Part shown: positions 1 through 9,532 of the stretch, piece after piece
How positions within the stretch are numbered: position 1 is the first letter of the stretch
Layout of the letters: each line of letters begins with the position of its first letter
Source of the DNA: Rahnella bonaserana
Lineage (GTDB): Bacteria > Pseudomonadota > Gammaproteobacteria > Enterobacterales > Enterobacteriaceae
Assembly: GCF_019049675.1 (NCBI RefSeq)
Contig: NZ_JAFMOW010000060.1
Coordinates: forward strand, 1 to 64,000
Reading direction: 5' to 3'
DNA length: 64,000 nucleotides
Made by a program: the position numbers and the translations under genes
The notes under the pieces: generated by a model
What the model was told of the DNA's origin: nothing
What the model saw: only the letters and a program-made list of their open reading frames with translations
The model's database searches: none

Positions 1-245
1 AGGGCTGTTCCAGATATCAAGTGAGTAGCGGGAAAGTGTATCCATTCCGGTCCCTGGTTGGCATGTGAAAAGCATCCTGCTTTTCGGAGGGTGAGGAGAC
101 TGTATTCACATGGTGAAATTGTGGGCATAGAGTTTACTCAGAATTTGGAGGTCGGGAAGTTATATTAATGAGAGGTATTAGACAAAAGTTAGTGAAGCCT
201 TTCTGTTGTCTGACAAACCCAGAGGCTTTTTGGACCCGCCCCCCG

Positions 246-1289
246 CTACGCCCGGCGAGTAAACGCAATCATCAGGGAAAGTGCGTAGACGACGCTGCCG
301 AGAAAAGCAGCGGGGGCAAGGTTATCGAAAAGATGCCCCGGCTGGGCATCTGAGTACAGCACCAGCGCGACGACGGAAATCCCCATCATCGCGCCGGGAA
401 TATGGATCCAGCGGGTTAAGCGCTGCTTTTGCGCTTTATAGGCGGCGAATTCCTGATTCGTGCGTTCCAGCGCGTGGCTCAGGCGTTCGCAATCTTCTTC
501 GTTATCGCGGAAACGTTCTGTCAGACGGCTGTTTTCTTCCTGAAGTTCAGCGACTTGCTTTCTCAGTTTCGCCCTTTCGCTCTTCGTGTTTTGCGCTTCG
601 TACTCTTCCAGTTTCAGGCTGGCACGCAGTTGCGTGACTTTACGGTTAGCCTCAGCCGTCAGTTCTTTCTGCTGTCCGAGCAGCGCATAATTGCCATCTG
701 CACGGCGGTTGGCAGCGTGACGTTTGTCTTCTTCCTCAACAACCTGGCCCTGTAGCTTGTCGCGGGCTGCGGCCATCGCCGCCATCTGACTGCCCATGTA
801 AGCGACAAGATTTCTGGACTCTACCAGCTCGGCTGAGACTGAGTTTCCGGCGGTTTGCTGACGGGAGCGCATCAGCGCCAGTTCGTCGGCATGCTGCTTT
901 TTCTGTATTTCAGACTGGCGCAGCAGTTCGCTGATCCGCGTGTTCAGACGGTACAACTCTCCTTCCAGTCGCTGAACGTCTTCTTTATTCCCGCTGCTGG
1001 TTTGGTTGCGGGCAACGGCCAGTTCATGGGTCAGGCTGCGCACCTGTTTTTCCAGAGAAGCGAGCTTTTCGAGCGTGACGGCGGTGTCTTTAAAAACGGT
1101 TTTAACTTTGGCTTTATCGCCTTCGGCGCGGCTGAAACTGACGCCTCTGAGCGCGCTTTCCACTTCGCGGGCGATAGATGTTTTATCCATTGCCTTCATC
1201 CGGTTGCATGCGCTGGCCAGAAAAGTGGCTGCTTCATTGCTGTTACCGGTGCCAAAGGCTTGTTTGATAAGGCTCTGTATCACGCTCAT
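246..1289 (-). CDS. Coiled-coil protein with C-terminal membrane anchor, unknown function
   Basis: A 347-residue protein with a long Glu/Lys/Gln-rich heptad-like stretch (roughly residues 65-285) and a C-terminal hydrophobic part with two likely membrane segments (about 295-315 and 323-342). That suggests a rod held at the inner membrane with its bulk in the cytoplasm. The N-terminal 45 residues (GNSNEAATFLASACNRM) faintly recall DUF2786 domains, but I would not assign it. A GTG 15 bases upstream is possible; I prefer the ATG at 1289 because a weak GTGAG precedes it and nothing precedes the GTG. It stands alone: the LUD gene on the same strand lies upstream of it, 140 bases away. No function is claimed. 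Confidence 0.75.
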   Translation of the reverse strand: MSVIQSLIKQAFGTGNSNEAATFLASACNRMKAMDKTSIAREVESALRGVSFSRAEGDKAKVKTVFKDTAVTLEKLASLEKQVRSLTHELAVARNQTSSGNKEDVQRLEGELYRLNTRISELLRQSEIQKKQHADELALMRSRQQTAGNSVSAELVESRNLVAYMGSQMAAMAAARDKLQGQVVEEEDKRHAANRRADGNYALLGQQKELTAEANRKVTQLRASLKLEEYEAQNTKSERAKLRKQVAELQEENSRLTERFRDNEEDCERLSHALERTNQEFAAYKAQKQRLTRWIHIPGAMMGISVVALVLYSDAQPGHLFDNLAPAAFLGSVVYALSLMIAFTRRA

Positions 1290-1429
1290 GGTTGTCGCGC
1301 TCACTTGCAGTAAAAGTCAGGACGCGCCCGTTGTGCACCTGTTTACTGATTGTATCAGATAGGATTTATTTTATTTACAGGAGTTATTTTAAGCGAGGTG
1401 ACTACAGCAGGATCCGTGGGTTTTAGGAC

Positions 1430-2011
1430 TTAAATCGCGATCACCCGCAGACTTTGCACGCCTTTTGCGCCGAGCATCAGTGCACTCTCGCTGTCGGCCA
1501 TCGCGGCGGGCCCCGTCACCATCACCGTATAACGGGCATTGAACGGTTGCGGCTGGCGATGTGCAAGATGCAGATGTTCAATGATCTGATTAACGTCGAG
1601 CAACACCACCAGGTTTTTCGCCATCGCGCTGAGGGAATTCACGCAAAGTTGCGGATCACTCAGGAATACCGCGCCGGTTTCTGCCACCCCAAAGCAGGCA
1701 CGAACCACGCCGACGTCCACATCTTTAAGCGCTGCCGCCTGCGTGCGGGCGCTGAAATCCACCTCCGCGATAATTTCCGGTGTGGCGGAACAAAACAGGG
1801 AATCGGCCGGATACAACCCGCGCAGGTAGGCGTTCAGCGTGGTATAGCCATTTTGCGGCGTACGCAAAAACGTGTCGTCCCAGACGCCGCCCATCAGGGT
1901 CAGCGCGCGGCCAAATTCTTCAGGCAGATTGGGAATTTCAGTCTGTGGCGGAAATAGCGTTTGCATGATTTTATGCTGACGAATGCCGGTGAGGAAATCG
2001 TTGCGGCTCAT
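1430..2011 (-). CDS. LUD-domain (LutC/YkgG-type) protein
   Basis: 193 residues matching the LUD domain found in LutC of the LutABC lactate-oxidation complex: a central VGVVRACFGVAETGAVF stretch and a C-terminal TGPAAMADSESALMLGAKG stretch, where family members usually read ADIE and a terminal LGAHGP-like motif. An AAGGA lies just before the ATG. It follows the lactaldehyde dehydrogenase gene on the same strand with a 54-base gap, so the two are probably co-transcribed. Lactaldehyde dehydrogenase makes lactate and LUD proteins take part in lactate oxidation, so the pairing is chemically sensible, but LutA and LutB are absent here. The role of this orphan LUD protein is therefore inferred. Confidence 0.75.
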   Translation of the reverse strand: MSRNDFLTGIRQHKIMQTLFPPQTEIPNLPEEFGRALTLMGGVWDDTFLRTPQNGYTTLNAYLRGLYPADSLFCSATPEIIAEVDFSARTQAAALKDVDVGVVRACFGVAETGAVFLSDPQLCVNSLSAMAKNLVVLLDVNQIIEHLHLAHRQPQPFNARYTVMVTGPAAMADSESALMLGAKGVQSLRVIAI

Positions 2012-2065
2012 GATATGTCCTTATAAGCCGGAGTCAGGTTGCCCCGCTCCGGCCGTTACTGCTGA

Positions 2066-3505
2066 TTAGTGGAATTGCAAATACGCGACGTGCGTTTGCA
2101 GATATTCCTGCAAGCCGTGTTTGCCGTCTGCACCACCGACGCCTGATTTACGCCAGCCCGCGTGGAAGCCCTGCATCGCTTCAAAGTTTTCACGGTTGAT
2201 GTACGTCTCACCGAATTTCAGTTGTTTCAGCGCTTTCATTGCGGTGTTGATGTTGCTGGTGTAAATCGACGAAGTCAGGCCGTATTCACTGTCATTGGCC
2301 ATCGCGATGGCTTCGTCCAGCGTTTTAAATGTCGCGACAGGCAACACCGGACCAAACACTTCTTCGTGCATGATCGGCATATCTTGCGTCACATCCACCA
2401 GTACCGTTGGCTGAAAGAAAAATCCTTTGTCGCCGTGACGCTTGCCGCCCAGCAGCACTTTCGCGCCCTGCGACACGGCTTTCGCCACTTTCTCTTCCAC
2501 ACGCTGCAAGGCTGCACCGCTGATCAGCGGGCCCATATCCAGCTCTTTTTGTTCGGCAGTATTGCCAAACGTGACTTTTTTCATCGCTTCGCTGATGCGT
2601 GAAATGAATTCGTCGTACACGCCTTCCTGCACGTAAACACGTTCTGCGCAGTTACACACCTGCCCGGTATTGATAACGCGCGAACTGACAATAGCTTTCA
2701 CCGCCAGATCTAAATCCGCGTCATTCATCACGATGGCCGGTGCTTTCCCGCCCAGTTCCAGTGAGACTTTGGTGACGTTCTGCGCCGCCGCGGTCATGGT
2801 GGCGATACCTGCCGCCACACTGCCGGTCAGGCTGACCATGCCGACTTTCGGATTTGCCGCCAGTTCCTGCCCGACGGTCGGGCCATAGCCGGTCACAATA
2901 TTCAGCACACCCTTTGGCAGGCCGATTTTGTGAATGATTTCCGCGAAAATGATGGCGTTGTTCGGCGTGATTTCACTCGGTTTGATCACGATAGTGTTGC
3001 CGGTAATCAGCGCCGGTGCGGCTTTACGCGCGATCAGGAAGAACGGGAAGTTCCACGGCAAAATACCGGTAGTCACGCCGATGGCTTTACGGAACACAAA
3101 GATGTTTTCGTTGGGCCGGTCGCTCTGAATGATTTCGCCTTCGTAACGGCGCGCCCATTCCGCCATGTAATCGAGATAATCCGCCGTGAACAGGACTTCA
3201 GTCTGCGCCAGGCCGTAAGTTTTGCCGCCCTCGGCAATAATGGTTTCGGTCAGTTCGGCTTCGCGATCGCGAATACCGGCGGCGATTTTGTGCAGCCACA
3301 CGCCGCGTTCTACCGCAGGCAATGCTTCCCAGCCCGGCTGCGCCGCTTCGGCGGCATCAATGGCTCTTCTGGCATCTTCTGCCGCGCCTTCAGGGATCTG
3401 CGAAATCACCTGTTCTGTCGCCGGGTTCACAACGTCAATCCACTTACCGCCGGTGTTTTCAACGAATTCGCCATTGATGTACATACGTTTCTGAACTGTG
3501 CTCAT
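2066..3505 (-). CDS. aldA: Lactaldehyde dehydrogenase AldA
   Basis: A 479-residue NAD-dependent aldehyde dehydrogenase, the same length as Escherichia coli AldA and strongly like it throughout. Visible motifs are the TGILPWNFPFFLIARK segment, the SLELGGKAPAIVM segment with the general-base Glu, and INTGQVCNCAERVYV with the catalytic Cys. AldA oxidises L-lactaldehyde, the product of rhamnose and fucose breakdown, to L-lactate in the cytoplasm; it also accepts glycolaldehyde. GGGAGA precedes the ATG. It lies downstream of the RhaS-like regulator on the same strand (gap about 190 bases) and beside a rhamnose-type importer, which supports a role in rhamnose use. Confidence 0.9.
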   Translation of the reverse strand: MSTVQKRMYINGEFVENTGGKWIDVVNPATEQVISQIPEGAAEDARRAIDAAEAAQPGWEALPAVERGVWLHKIAAGIRDREAELTETIIAEGGKTYGLAQTEVLFTADYLDYMAEWARRYEGEIIQSDRPNENIFVFRKAIGVTTGILPWNFPFFLIARKAAPALITGNTIVIKPSEITPNNAIIFAEIIHKIGLPKGVLNIVTGYGPTVGQELAANPKVGMVSLTGSVAAGIATMTAAAQNVTKVSLELGGKAPAIVMNDADLDLAVKAIVSSRVINTGQVCNCAERVYVQEGVYDEFISRISEAMKKVTFGNTAEQKELDMGPLISGAALQRVEEKVAKAVSQGAKVLLGGKRHGDKGFFFQPTVLVDVTQDMPIMHEEVFGPVLPVATFKTLDEAIAMANDSEYGLTSSIYTSNINTAMKALKQLKFGETYINRENFEAMQGFHAGWRKSGVGGADGKHGLQEYLQTHVAYLQFH

Positions 3506-3694
3506 GTATAGAATCTCCCAGGTGCGGATAGAGGTGATGAACGATTTGTTAATAAAAAAGTTCTTTTTTGTGAAGTTTTAACAGCCTGTTCTATCCGTCT
3601 GGTTTTTACCTTTCCGTGATTGCCATTTAATTTTCAGAAATGGCAAAAATGTCATGGTCGCACTGCCCGACATAACATTTCTGCAAATCAGGGA

Positions 3695-4513
3695 TCACTG
3701 TCTGATACTGCGCGGGGCATAACCAAACTCACGTTTGAATAATGTGGAGAAGTAATTGCTGTCGCAGAAACCGCAGTTATGGGCGATTTCGGTAATCGGG
3801 CTGTCGCTGAACCGCAGCATATTGCGCGCATTAAGCAGACGCAGGCGGTTGAGATAGTTGAGCGGCGTGCAGCCGGTCTGCTGCTTCATCTGCCGGTGCA
3901 ACGTACGCAGCGACATGGAAAACTGCGCGGCCAGTTGCGGCCAGTCGATTTCTTCGTGGTAATGTTCGTTCATCCAGTCCAGCAGATTATTCAGATCACC
4001 GCCCTGCCCGCGATAACCCACATCACGGCTGCCTTTACGCAGCAATAATAAGAGCTGCATAAAATACAGTTCCTGCTGTGCCTGATTTTCCGGTGACGGG
4101 CTGAACGGCTTGCGCGCCAGCAGGTCAATCAGGGTTTTGGCCTGAGTGATCTGATTCGGGCTGATGCGCCAGTGCGCGGGATAAATGCCGTCCACTTCCT
4201 GCGGCAACAAATCGCTGACGCCATTCAGGAAACGAAACGCGTTCGGGCTGCGGTACAGCACGTTGGTCAGATGCAGATTATCGGTATCTTCATACAGATG
4301 GTGGTCGCTGTGGCGGACAAAACAGACACTGCCGGCACTGAGGATCAGCGGCTGGTCGTTAAAAACGTGCGTGCCGGTGCCCTGCTCGACCAGCACTATT
4401 TCATTGAAATCCTGATGATGATGTTCGGGAAATGTTTCCTGCGGATAACGGGGTTCAATGGCGACCGGAAAATCTCCTGAGGAAAAATACTCACTACTGC
4501 GTAGCACGGTCAT
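3695..4513 (-). CDS. rhaS: AraC-family activator, RhaS type
   Basis: 272 residues, very similar to the L-rhamnose-responsive activator RhaS along its whole length. It has an N-terminal cupin sensor part (EHHHQDFNEIVLVEQGTGTHVFN, LTNVLYRSP) and a C-terminal AraC DNA-binding domain with two helix-turn-helix units (about residues 165-270, ending GFCDSNYFSTLFKREFGYAPRSIRQ). AGGAG precedes the ATG. It is transcribed away from the ABC importer across a 411-base gap and toward aldA, so it likely activates both directions in response to rhamnose. No rhaR partner and no rhaBAD genes are present here, so this may be a second RhaS copy serving the transport locus. Confidence 0.85.
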   Translation of the reverse strand: MTVLRSSEYFSSGDFPVAIEPRYPQETFPEHHHQDFNEIVLVEQGTGTHVFNDQPLILSAGSVCFVRHSDHHLYEDTDNLHLTNVLYRSPNAFRFLNGVSDLLPQEVDGIYPAHWRISPNQITQAKTLIDLLARKPFSPSPENQAQQELYFMQLLLLLRKGSRDVGYRGQGGDLNNLLDWMNEHYHEEIDWPQLAAQFSMSLRTLHRQMKQQTGCTPLNYLNRLRLLNARNMLRFSDSPITEIAHNCGFCDSNYFSTLFKREFGYAPRSIRQ

Positions 4514-4924
4514 TTCCGACTCCTTATTAACATTATCGTAATATCTTAGTCGTCAGCGGCGCGGCCATAAGGCTGAAACTGTGATCCGCAAGCCGCTTTT
4601 GAACAAAACATTTCTCTCCTTACGAAATCCTGCGCCATCCGGCGTACTGCGTGGCTTTACACCTTATTTAAGTGCGGATTTCTGAGACCGGTAATGTGTG
4701 GTTTTCTGACCGTTTGGCATGACCGAAACAAGATTGTTATCAAATTGTGAGGTTGTTCGCTTAAACCTTTGCGTCTTTGCCATAGTTAGCGCTGAACTGG
4801 CACTCGCGGAAAGGTCAGTCTGTCAGCAACCTCCTAGAGTCGTGATCATGCGCCTGGCGCGTCGGCAACTTTTCGTCGTTAAACTTTTTGCAGATTTATG
4901 CGAATAGCATGCGGAGTACCAACA
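4514..4924. promoter_or_regulatory. Divergent control region between rhaS-like gene and ABC importer
   Basis: A 411-base region with no convincing gene, holding the starts of both transcription units. At 4746-4761 TGTGA-N6-TCGCT matches a CRP half-site well and the other half partly, as expected of a catabolite-controlled sugar operon. RhaS-binding sequences should also be here, but I could not pick them out with confidence. A strong GGAG at 4913-4916 serves the binding-protein gene. Confidence 0.45.
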
Positions 4925-5917
4925 ATGAAATTAAAACACGTACTGAGCCTTACCCTGATGGCGAGCAGCATCCTGCTGGCAGGCGCGGCATCGGCAGAAG
5001 TGAAAATTGCGCTGGTGGCGAAATCCCTCGGCAATGGTTTTTTTGAAGCGGCGAACGTCGGGGCGCAACAGGCAGCGAAAGAGTTGGGTGATGTAAAAGT
5101 GATTTATACCGGCCCGACCACCACCACCGCCGAAGCGCAGATTGAAGTGCTGAACGGGCTGATCGCGCAGGGCGTCGATGCCATTGCGGTTTCCGCCAAC
5201 GACCCGGATGCACTGGTGCCGGTGCTGAAAAAAGCCATGCAGCGCGGGATTAAAGTGGTGTCCTGGGATTCCGGCGTTGCCAAAGAGGGCCGCCAGATCC
5301 ACCTTAATCCTTCCAATAACGCCCTGATCGGCGAAACCAACGTCAAACTGGCCGCCGATGCGCTGAAAGCCCTGAACGTTGAAAAAGGCGATGTGGCCAT
5401 CCTCAGCGCCACGCCAACCTCTACCAATCAGAATCTGTGGATCGCTGAGATGAAAAAGGTGCTGCCGAAATACCCTTCGGTGAATCTGGTGACCGTCGCT
5501 TATGGTGATGATCTGTCAGATAAAAGCTACCGTGAAACCATCGGCCTGCTGAAATCCTACCCGGATCTGAAAGTGATTATTTCCCCGTCTTCCGTCGGTA
5601 TCGTGGCAGCGGCGCAGGCGGTGAAAGATCAGGGCAAAATCGGCAAGGTGTATGTGACCGGTCTGGGTCTGCCGTCTGAGATGGCGGGCGCGGTGAAATC
5701 CGGCGCAACGAAGAGTTTCGCCATCTGGAACCCGATTGATCTGGGCTACGCCGCAACGTATCTGGCAGACGATTTAGTCAAAGGCACCGCCACCAAAACC
5801 GAAGCCAGCATGGGCCGTTTAGGCAAGGTGAAACTGGATGCCGACGGCAGCGGTGCGATGGCAGAACCCTTTGTCTATGACGCCAGCAATATCGACAAAT
5901 TCTCCAAAATCTTCTGA
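4925..5917 (+). CDS. Sugar ABC transporter periplasmic binding protein, rhamnose type
   Basis: 330 residues, starting with a typical signal peptide (MKLKHVLSLTLMASSILLAGAASA) cleaved before EVKIALV. The mature part is a type-I periplasmic binding protein (two-lobed) of the family that includes LsrB and the rhizobial rhamnose-binding protein: QGVDAIAVSANDPDAL, GIKVVSWDSGV, SPTSTNQNLW-like and FAIWNPIDLGYA segments. An in-frame upstream ATG at 4898 would add MRIACGVPT before the signal peptide; the GGAG placed 8 bases before 4925 decides the start. It delivers the sugar to the permease pair encoded downstream. The assignment to rhamnose rests on the adjacent RhaS-like regulator and aldA; AI-2 or another pentose or deoxyhexose remains possible. 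Confidence 0.82.
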   Translation: MKLKHVLSLTLMASSILLAGAASAEVKIALVAKSLGNGFFEAANVGAQQAAKELGDVKVIYTGPTTTTAEAQIEVLNGLIAQGVDAIAVSANDPDALVPVLKKAMQRGIKVVSWDSGVAKEGRQIHLNPSNNALIGETNVKLAADALKALNVEKGDVAILSATPTSTNQNLWIAEMKKVLPKYPSVNLVTVAYGDDLSDKSYRETIGLLKSYPDLKVIISPSSVGIVAAAQAVKDQGKIGKVYVTGLGLPSEMAGAVKSGATKSFAIWNPIDLGYAATYLADDLVKGTATKTEASMGRLGKVKLDADGSGAMAEPFVYDASNIDKFSKIF

Positions 5918-5926
5918 TCCTGAATG

Positions 5927-5958
5927 CGGCTCATCGTGATGCGGTGAGCCGTTTTGTT
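5927..5958 (+). terminator. Stem-loop with T-run between binding-protein and ATPase genes
   Basis: CGGCTCA and TGAGCCG form a 7-bp stem around an 11-base loop, followed by TTTTGTT. Sitting inside the operon, it probably ends part of the transcripts so that the binding protein is made in excess over the membrane components. Confidence 0.7.
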
Positions 5959-5984
5959 GTGCTTAGCCAGACAGGGGAACTGAA

Positions 5985-7499
5985 ATGACAGACTCAACGA
6001 CGCCACTTTTATCATTAAAAGGCATCAGCAAAGTCTTTCCGGGTGTCAGGGCGTTAAATAACGTTCACGTGGATTTGTATCCGGGAAAAGTAACCGCCCT
6101 GATTGGCGAAAACGGCGCGGGTAAATCGACGCTGGTGAAAGTCATGACCGGCATTTATCAGCCGGAGGAAGGCGAACTGCGTTACAAAGCGATTCCAATA
6201 AAACTGCCGAATCCGGAATCCGCACACAAAGTCGGCATTACCGCCATTCATCAGGAAACCGTGCTGTTCGACGAACTTTCCGTTACCGAGAATATTTTCG
6301 TCGGCCATTACATCTATCGCGGGCTGTTTAAACGCCTGAACTGGCCGGCAATGCATCAGCAGGCACGCGATATTTTAACGCGTCTTGAAGTCAACATTGA
6401 TCCGCACGCCACCCTGAAAGACCTGAGTATCGCGCAGCGCCATATGGTGGCGATCGCCCGTGCGCTGTCTTTTGATGCCCAGGTAGTTATTCTCGACGAA
6501 CCGACCGCTGCCCTGTCGCAGCACGAAATTGTCGAGTTTTATCAGATTGTTGAACGCCTTAAACGCGAGGGCAAAGCCATCCTGTTTATCTCGCATAAGT
6601 TCGATGAAATCTTCTCCATTTCCGATTACTACACCGTTTTGCGCGATGGCAGTTATGTCGGTTCCGGCAAAATCAGTGACATCAGCGAACAGCAGATGGT
6701 TACCATGATGGTCGGCCGCGAAGTCAGTCAGGCTTACCCGAAAGTGAACTGCGAGCCGGGTGACACCGTGCTTGAGGTGCAAAACCTCAGCCATCCAACC
6801 GAATTTGCAGGCATTAACTTCTCTTTGCGCAAAGGCGAGATCCTCGGCTTTTACGGTCTGGTCGGCGCGGGCAGAACCGAGCTGATGCAGGCGCTGTTTG
6901 GCGTCACGCAGCCGAACGGCGGAAAAATTCTGATTAACGGCAAAGAGCAGCATTTCTCGCGCCCTTCTCAGGCCATCCGCGCAGGGATTGTGTATGTGCC
7001 GGAAGAGCGCCAGAAACAAGGCGCGATTATTGATTTGCCGATCAGCCAGAATATCAGCCTGCCGCAGCTCAGCCAGCTGAATCCGCGTGGCGTGCTCAAT
7101 GACAAAAAAGAGTGGGCGCTGGCTGACGATTACGCCAGACGGTTGCAGGTCAAAGCATCCAGCTGGAAACAGGCGGTGGGTACCCTTTCCGGCGGCAATC
7201 AGCAGAAAGTGGTGATTGCCAAATGGCTGGCGACCAGACCGGACATCATCATTCTCGATGAGCCGACCAAAGGCATTGATATCGGTTCGAAAGCGGCGGT
7301 GCATCAGTTTATGTCTGAACTGGTCGGGCGCGGGCTGGCGGTAATTATGGTGTCATCCGAATTACCGGAAGTGATGGGCATGGCCGATCGCATCATTGTG
7401 ATGCATGAAGGGCTGATGGTGGCGGAATTTAACGCCGGTGAAGCCAGCGCAGAAATGATTGTCAGTGCCGCCAGCGGCGCGGGCAAGGAGGCAGCATGA
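5985..7499 (+). CDS. Sugar ABC transporter ATPase (double-domain, RbsA/LsrA type)
   Basis: 504 residues containing two ABC ATPase domains, as usual for CUT2-class sugar importers. Domain 1 has Walker A GENGAGKST, a degenerate signature LSIAQRHMV and Walker B VVILDEPTAAL. Domain 2 has a degenerate Walker A (GLVGAGRTEL), signature LSGGNQQKV and Walker B IIILDEPTKGID. It powers import at the cytoplasmic face of the inner membrane. The gene follows the binding protein after a 67-base gap holding a stem-loop, and its stop overlaps the ATG of the next gene by 4 bases (ATGA), indicating translational coupling with the permease. Confidence 0.88.
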   Translation: MTDSTTPLLSLKGISKVFPGVRALNNVHVDLYPGKVTALIGENGAGKSTLVKVMTGIYQPEEGELRYKAIPIKLPNPESAHKVGITAIHQETVLFDELSVTENIFVGHYIYRGLFKRLNWPAMHQQARDILTRLEVNIDPHATLKDLSIAQRHMVAIARALSFDAQVVILDEPTAALSQHEIVEFYQIVERLKREGKAILFISHKFDEIFSISDYYTVLRDGSYVGSGKISDISEQQMVTMMVGREVSQAYPKVNCEPGDTVLEVQNLSHPTEFAGINFSLRKGEILGFYGLVGAGRTELMQALFGVTQPNGGKILINGKEQHFSRPSQAIRAGIVYVPEERQKQGAIIDLPISQNISLPQLSQLNPRGVLNDKKEWALADDYARRLQVKASSWKQAVGTLSGGNQQKVVIAKWLATRPDIIILDEPTKGIDIGSKAAVHQFMSELVGRGLAVIMVSSELPEVMGMADRIIVMHEGLMVAEFNAGEASAEMIVSAASGAGKEAA

Positions 7500-8509
7500 T
7501 CAAGAACCTGCTGAAATATCGCGAGCTGTTGCTGGCGGTGGTGATAGTGCTGATGGTGCTTGGCGTTGGCGCGCGTTCACCGGAATTTGTTGGTGCCGGA
7601 AACCTGCTGGGAATGTTCAACGATACCTCGATCCTGATCATCCTCGCCCTCGGGCAAATGATGGTGCTGCTGACCAAAGGGATCGACTTATCGATGGCCG
7701 CAAATCTGGCGCTGACCGGCATGATCGTCGCGCTGATCAACTTCCATCATCCGGACATTCCGGTGTGGTCGCTGGTTGTGCTGGCGACAGTTCTCGGACT
7801 GGTGATGGGCGCGGTAAACGGCCTGCTGGTGTGGAAAGTCGGCATTCCGCCGATTGTGGTCACGCTCGGCACCATGAGCATTTATCGCGGCATTATTTTC
7901 CTGCTTTCCAACGGCGGCTGGATCAATGCCCATCAGATGAGCCCGCAATTTCTCAGCCTGCCACGAGCCACCTTTATCGGCCTGCCGCTGCTCGGCTGGT
8001 GTGCGATTGCGGCACTGATTCTGGTGGCATATTTCCTGAGATACAGCCGCACTGGTCGCGCTTTATATACCGCTGGCGGCAACGCCACGGCGGCGTATTA
8101 CACTGGCATCAACGCCGGTAAAATGCAGTTTGTCAGCTTCTGTCTTTCCGGTGCGCTGGCCGGGTTCTGCGGCTATCTGTGGATTTCACGCTTCGCCGTC
8201 GCTTACGTCGATGTCGCTAACGGCTTTGAGTTGCAGATTGTCGCGGCGTGCGTCATCGGCGGGATCAGCACCATGGGAGGCATCGGCTCGGTGGTCGGTT
8301 GTCTGCTCGGCGCGCTCTTCCTCGGCGTCATCAACAACGCCCTGCCGGTCATTGAAGTATCACCATTCTGGCAGATGGCGATTTCCGGCGGCGTGATTGT
8401 GATTGCCGTCATCCTCAACGAACGCGCCAACAAACGTAAAGGGCGGCTGATCCTGCGCCATTCCCCTGCCGTCCAGCCTGTGCGAACTGAAACCGGAGCA
8501 AGATCATGA
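7496..8509 (+). CDS. Sugar ABC transporter permease 1
   Basis: 337 residues, mostly hydrophobic with about 8-10 membrane spans, belonging to the RbsC/LsrC permease family. The family segment GIDLSMAANLALTGMIVAL (residues about 62-80) and the coupling-loop region GGNATAAYYTGINAG are visible. It forms half of the inner-membrane channel. An AGGAGG sits just before the ATG, which overlaps the ATPase stop, and its own stop overlaps the next ATG (ATGA). It is the first of two different permeases, as in LsrC/LsrD and rhizobial RhaP/RhaQ systems. Confidence 0.87.
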   Translation: MIKNLLKYRELLLAVVIVLMVLGVGARSPEFVGAGNLLGMFNDTSILIILALGQMMVLLTKGIDLSMAANLALTGMIVALINFHHPDIPVWSLVVLATVLGLVMGAVNGLLVWKVGIPPIVVTLGTMSIYRGIIFLLSNGGWINAHQMSPQFLSLPRATFIGLPLLGWCAIAALILVAYFLRYSRTGRALYTAGGNATAAYYTGINAGKMQFVSFCLSGALAGFCGYLWISRFAVAYVDVANGFELQIVAACVIGGISTMGGIGSVVGCLLGALFLGVINNALPVIEVSPFWQMAISGGVIVIAVILNERANKRKGRLILRHSPAVQPVRTETGARS

Positions 8510-9528
8510 ACAAGACCTTAACTTCGCGCAACACGCCGCATTCCGCTGCCGGAGAAAAATCCACCATGACCGTCACGCCGTTTTTCCGCCGCCTGATGTG
8601 CTGGGAAGGGTTTTTACTGCTGGTGACGCTGCTGGTGTTTGTGGTGAATGCATTTGCCTCGCCCTATTTCCTCAATATCTGGAACCTGTCGGACGCCACT
8701 TTTAACTTCACCGAAAAAGCCATCATTGTGCTGCCAATGGCGATGCTGATTATCGCCCGTGAAATCGACCTGTCGGTCGCCTCCACCATGGCGTTGAGTT
8801 CCACTATTATGGGATTTTGCGCGCAGGCCGGTTTGCCGACACCGGCGCTGGTCGGCGTCGGGCTGAGCGTGGGTTTGCTGTGCGGGCTGATTAACGGGCT
8901 GCTGGTGACGCGGCTGAATCTGTCGTCTATCGTCATTACTATCGGCACCATGAGCCTGTTCCGTGGCATGACTTATGTGCTGCTTGGCGATCAGGCGCTG
9001 AATAAATATCCCGCCAGTTTTGCGTGGTTTGGTCAGGGTTATGTCTGGGGAGCGCTGTCGTTTGAATTCGCGCTGTTCCTGGTCCTCGGCGCTGTGTTTT
9101 ATTTCCTGCTGCATAAAACCAACTTTGGCCGCCGCACCTATGCCATCGGCAACAATCCGGTCGCGGCGTGGTATTCCGGGATTAACGTGAAACGCCACAA
9201 CCTGACGCTGTTCGTGCTGGTCGGTGTAATGTCCGGACTGGCGGCAGTGCTGCTGACGTCGCGCCTCGGCAGTACGCGTCCGACGCTGGCACTGGGCTGG
9301 GAACTGAGCGTGATCACCATGGCGGTGCTCGGCGGCGTCAGCGTGCTCGGCGGATCCGGCAGCATGACCGGCGTGATTATCGCCGCGTTCCTGATGGGGC
9401 TTCTGACCTTCGGCCTCAGCCTGCTGAATGTGCCGGGAATTGTGATGTCGGTGATTGTCGGCGCGATGCTGATCGTGGTGATTTCGCTGCCGGTGTTGTA
9501 CCGCAAGGTGCTGGCGCGCGGGAAATGA
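8506..9528 (+). CDS. Sugar ABC transporter permease 2
   Basis: 340 residues, a second RbsC-family permease with about 8-10 membrane spans. REIDLSVASTMALSSTIMG and AIGNNPVAAWYSGINVKRHN correspond to the conserved family segments. It pairs with the preceding permease to make a heterodimeric channel. The start at 8506 overlaps the upstream stop as ATGA; an internal ATG at 8566 (MTVTPFF) would remove a 20-residue polar tail and cannot be excluded. A strong terminator follows, so this is the last gene of the operon. Confidence 0.86.
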   Translation: MNKTLTSRNTPHSAAGEKSTMTVTPFFRRLMCWEGFLLLVTLLVFVVNAFASPYFLNIWNLSDATFNFTEKAIIVLPMAMLIIAREIDLSVASTMALSSTIMGFCAQAGLPTPALVGVGLSVGLLCGLINGLLVTRLNLSSIVITIGTMSLFRGMTYVLLGDQALNKYPASFAWFGQGYVWGALSFEFALFLVLGAVFYFLLHKTNFGRRTYAIGNNPVAAWYSGINVKRHNLTLFVLVGVMSGLAAVLLTSRLGSTRPTLALGWELSVITMAVLGGVSVLGGSGSMTGVIIAAFLMGLLTFGLSLLNVPGIVMSVIVGAMLIVVISLPVLYRKVLARGK

Positions 9529-9532
9529 CTGT

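Noticed and set aside
168-353. Small plus-strand frame at the left edge
   Set aside because: Half of it is antisense to the coiled-coil gene, with no similarity. The first 245 bases hold nothing I can name, although the first seven codons before TGA at 22-24 could be the end of an upstream gene.
6375-7304. 309-codon minus-strand frame opposite the sugar ABC ATPase
   Set aside because: Shadow of the ATPase gene, with no domain signal.
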